From CAHJXF01 sp038225855 (GTDB lineage: Bacteria > Pseudomonadota > Gammaproteobacteria > Burkholderiales > Burkholderiaceae_D): a DNA stretch of 64,000 nt. This document shows, in pieces, positions 62,219-64,000 of the stretch. Made by a program: the position numbers and the translations under genes. The DNA lies in NCBI GenBank assembly GCA_038225855.1, contig JBBRQU010000003.1, positions 62,001 through 126,000 of the forward strand. Reading direction: 5' to 3'. The notes beneath the pieces are model-generated. The model made no database searches. It was not told the origin of the DNA and worked only from the letters and a program-made list of their open reading frames with translations. Numbering within the stretch: the first letter of the stretch is position 1; each line of letters begins with the position of its first letter.

Positions 62219-64000
62219 ATGAAAGCCACTCAAGCGGGATCGAACCAGCCACGCATCAAAGCCGTCTGCGCCGGCCTCTTCATCGCATCGACAGCGCTGG
62301 GGCTCACATCGTGCGGCGGCGACGACAACGGCAATGACAACGGCGGCAGTCCGAAGGTCCAGCTCGCGGTGGTATCGTCAACGAGTCCCGACTGGGTATC
62401 GGGCGGTGACGCGCTGATCAAGGTGAGCGGCGACGTGGCGGGCAACAAGGTAGTGGTCAAGCTCAACGGCGTTGACGTGACCAGCGCATTCGTTCCTCAG
62501 TCCTCGGGCGCTCTTTCCCTCGGTCTCGTGAGCGGCATGACCGTCGGCAAGAACACGTTGACCGCGGACCTGATTCAAGCTGGTCGCACGGAGGCGTCGT
62601 CGAGCGCGTCGCTGACTCTCACGAACTATCCGCGCACCGGCCCGATGTTCTCGGGTCCGCAGGAAACCCCTTTCATTTGCGAGACGCAGAACTTCACGAT
62701 GCCCGATGGCACCAAGCTCGGCGCGGCGCTCGACGCAAATTGTTCGGCGAACACGCAGGTGCAGTACGTCTACCGGACGACGGCGACAATCGGGCCGCAG
62801 TTCTTGCCCTTGCCCAACCCGAGCACGTTGCCGGCCGATGTCGCGAACACCACCACGACCGAAGGCAAGACCGTTCCCTATGTGGTCCGCATCGAGACCG
62901 GCACGCTCAATCGCGCCATCTACCAGACCTCGATATTGCATAACCCGAAGAGCGATACGGCTCCGACGGCTGCCAACCCGCCTGCGAGCTGGAATGGGCG
63001 CCTCGTCTATACCTTCGGCGGCGGTTGCACCGGCGGCTGGTATCGGCAGGGCAGCTCGACCGGTGGCGTGCTCGACGACAACATCCTGAAGCAGGGTTAC
63101 GCCCTGGCGTCGTCGTCCTTGAATGTCTTCGGCAACAACTGCCAGGATCTGACTGCGGCAGAGTCGATGGCGATGGTCAAGGAACGTTTCATCGAGACCT
63201 ACGGTCCGCCGCGCTACACGATCGGCTTCGGCTGCTCGGGAGGGTCGTACCAGCAACATCAGATTTCCGACAATTACCCCGGCCTGCTCGACGGCATCCT
63301 GCCTGGCTGCAGCTTCCCGGAGGTCGCCTTCGCGACGGTCTACGCGATCACCGATATGCGCCTGCTCGGAAATTATTTCCAGAATGTCGTTCCCGGGCAG
63401 TTCAGCGACGCACAACAGGCGCAGGTGGCAGGCGTTCTGAGCGCAAAGACGATCTACACCGGTACGGTCTATGACGGCGCGCAGCGCATCGCGCCGGATG
63501 TTTTCTGCCCGTCGATACTTCCGGTGGCGCAGCGCTACAACGCGGTGACCAACCGGACTGGAGCGCGCTGCGACGTTTACGATCACGCGGTCAATGTCTA
63601 TGGCAGGGACCCAGTCACCGGCTTCGCGCGCAGGCCGATTGACAACGTCGGCGTTCAATACGGGTTGAAGGCGCTCAATGCCGGCGCCATCACGGTCGAC
63701 CAGTTCCTCAACATCAACGAACGGGTCGGCGGTTACGACAACGATGGCAAGTTCGTTGCGCAGCGGACCCAGGCCGACACGCTGGCGACGCGTGCGGCAT
63801 ACCAGACCGGCCGATTGACGAATGGAGGAGGCGGCCTCAAGGATGTCGCGATCATCGATTACCGCGCATTCGTCGACGACGATCCGATCGGCAATATTCA
63901 TCTGCGCTATCACTCGTTCTCCATGCGAGAGCGCCTGAGGAAGGCGAACGGCGATGCCGACAATCAGGTCATGGTCGTCGAGGACTCGCGCTACGGCCTG
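62219..64000 (+). CDS. DUF6351-type secreted alpha/beta hydrolase (3' end outside window)
   Basis: About 594 residues are visible, open to the window edge. The ATG at 62219 follows an AGGGGAGAG site. A lipoprotein signal ends LGLTSC (Cys32). A beta-sandwich-like region follows, then the hydrolase core: WNGRLVYTFGGGCTGGWYRQ, SSLNVFGNNC, MVKERFIETYGPP and the GxSxG-type elbow IGFGCSGGSYQQHQ (Ser about 340). The pattern matches the DUF6351 family, whose members resemble tannase/feruloyl esterase-like enzymes. The substrate is unknown. Confidence 0.85.
   Translation, partial: MKATQAGSNQPRIKAVCAGLFIASTALGLTSCGGDDNGNDNGGSPKVQLAVVSSTSPDWVSGGDALIKVSGDVAGNKVVVKLNGVDVTSAFVPQSSGALSLGLVSGMTVGKNTLTADLIQAGRTEASSSASLTLTNYPRTGPMFSGPQETPFICETQNFTMPDGTKLGAALDANCSANTQVQYVYRTTATIGPQFLPLPNPSTLPADVANTTTTEGKTVPYVVRIETGTLNRAIYQTSILHNPKSDTAPTAANPPASWNGRLVYTFGGGCTGGWYRQGSSTGGVLDDNILKQGYALASSSLNVFGNNCQDLTAAESMAMVKERFIETYGPPRYTIGFGCSGGSYQQHQISDNYPGLLDGILPGCSFPEVAFATVYAITDMRLLGNYFQNVVPGQFSDAQQAQVAGVLSAKTIYTGTVYDGAQRIAPDVFCPSILPVAQRYNAVTNRTGARCDVYDHAVNVYGRDPVTGFARRPIDNVGVQYGLKALNAGAITVDQFLNINERVGGYDNDGKFVAQRTQADTLATRAAYQTGRLTNGGGGLKDVAIIDYRAFVDDDPIGNIHLRYHSFSMRERLRKANGDADNQVMVVEDSRYGL

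Overview
The window is GC-rich and densely coded, and it reads as a chromosome segment of a betaproteobacterium, most likely Burkholderiales or a close relative. The evidence is gene order: corC-lnt-glyQ-glyS-gmhB-plsC-ygjP-gloA, the lptD-surA-pdxA-rsmA run, dusB-fis-purH-ruvC-ruvA-ruvB, and pcm-like/rhodanese/tolC. The lineage is inferred from synteny and protein style, not from a database search.

Layout. 1-9723 (minus): three coupled envelope genes, two large paralogous pentapeptide-repeat lipoproteins flanking a 1200-residue Tat-exported lipoprotein; this is the least explained part of the window. 10037-19466 (plus): a truncated beta-lactamase-like gene, then corC, lnt, glyQS, gmhB, plsC, ygjP, gloA and a frameshifted FAH-family gene. 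19522-25491 (minus): rsmA, pdxA, surA, lptD (outer-membrane biogenesis plus housekeeping). 25622-30950 (plus): amgK and murU (cell-wall sugar recycling) separated by a GT9-type glycosyltransferase and an O-antigen ligase-like protein, then a UbiH-like hydroxylase. 31088-39418 (plus): dusB, a 14-bp tandem array, fis, purH and ruvC-ruvA-ruvB, with one toxin-antitoxin module before ruvC and another between ruvA and ruvB. 39494-50447: S9 peptidase (+), signal peptidase I and riboswitch-controlled thiC (-), pcm-like, rhodanese, tolC, a small lipoprotein, ECF sigma/anti-sigma and pdxH (+). 50544-58965: msrA, then a catabolic cluster with NicX-like and NicD-like proteins, an acyl-CoA-dehydrogenase-fold protein, a CoA ligase, a flavin reductase, a CMD-family protein, a MarR regulator and a DMT transporter. 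59065-64000: a HepT-like remnant, a Phd/zeta toxin-antitoxin pair coupled to a TonB-like protein, a broken GntR regulator and the start of a DUF6351-type secreted hydrolase.

How it works together. Envelope assembly dominates: Lnt acylates lipoproteins, of which this window encodes many; LptD/SurA, PlsC and GmhB serve LPS and phospholipid; AmgK/MurU recycle peptidoglycan sugars. The NicX/NicD pair implies ring opening of 2,5-dihydroxypyridine or an analogue to N-formylmaleamate and then maleamate. An acyl-CoA-dehydrogenase-fold enzyme plus flavin reductase may form an upstream monooxygenase.

A recurring theme is short tandem duplication: 12-bp in-frame repeats in several genes, a 14-bp array at the dusB stop, a 180-bp duplication in one pentapeptide gene and a frame-breaking 17-bp duplication in the GntR gene. 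REP-like hairpin pairs sit in four intergenic gaps. No tRNA, rRNA, insertion sequence or CRISPR array was seen.
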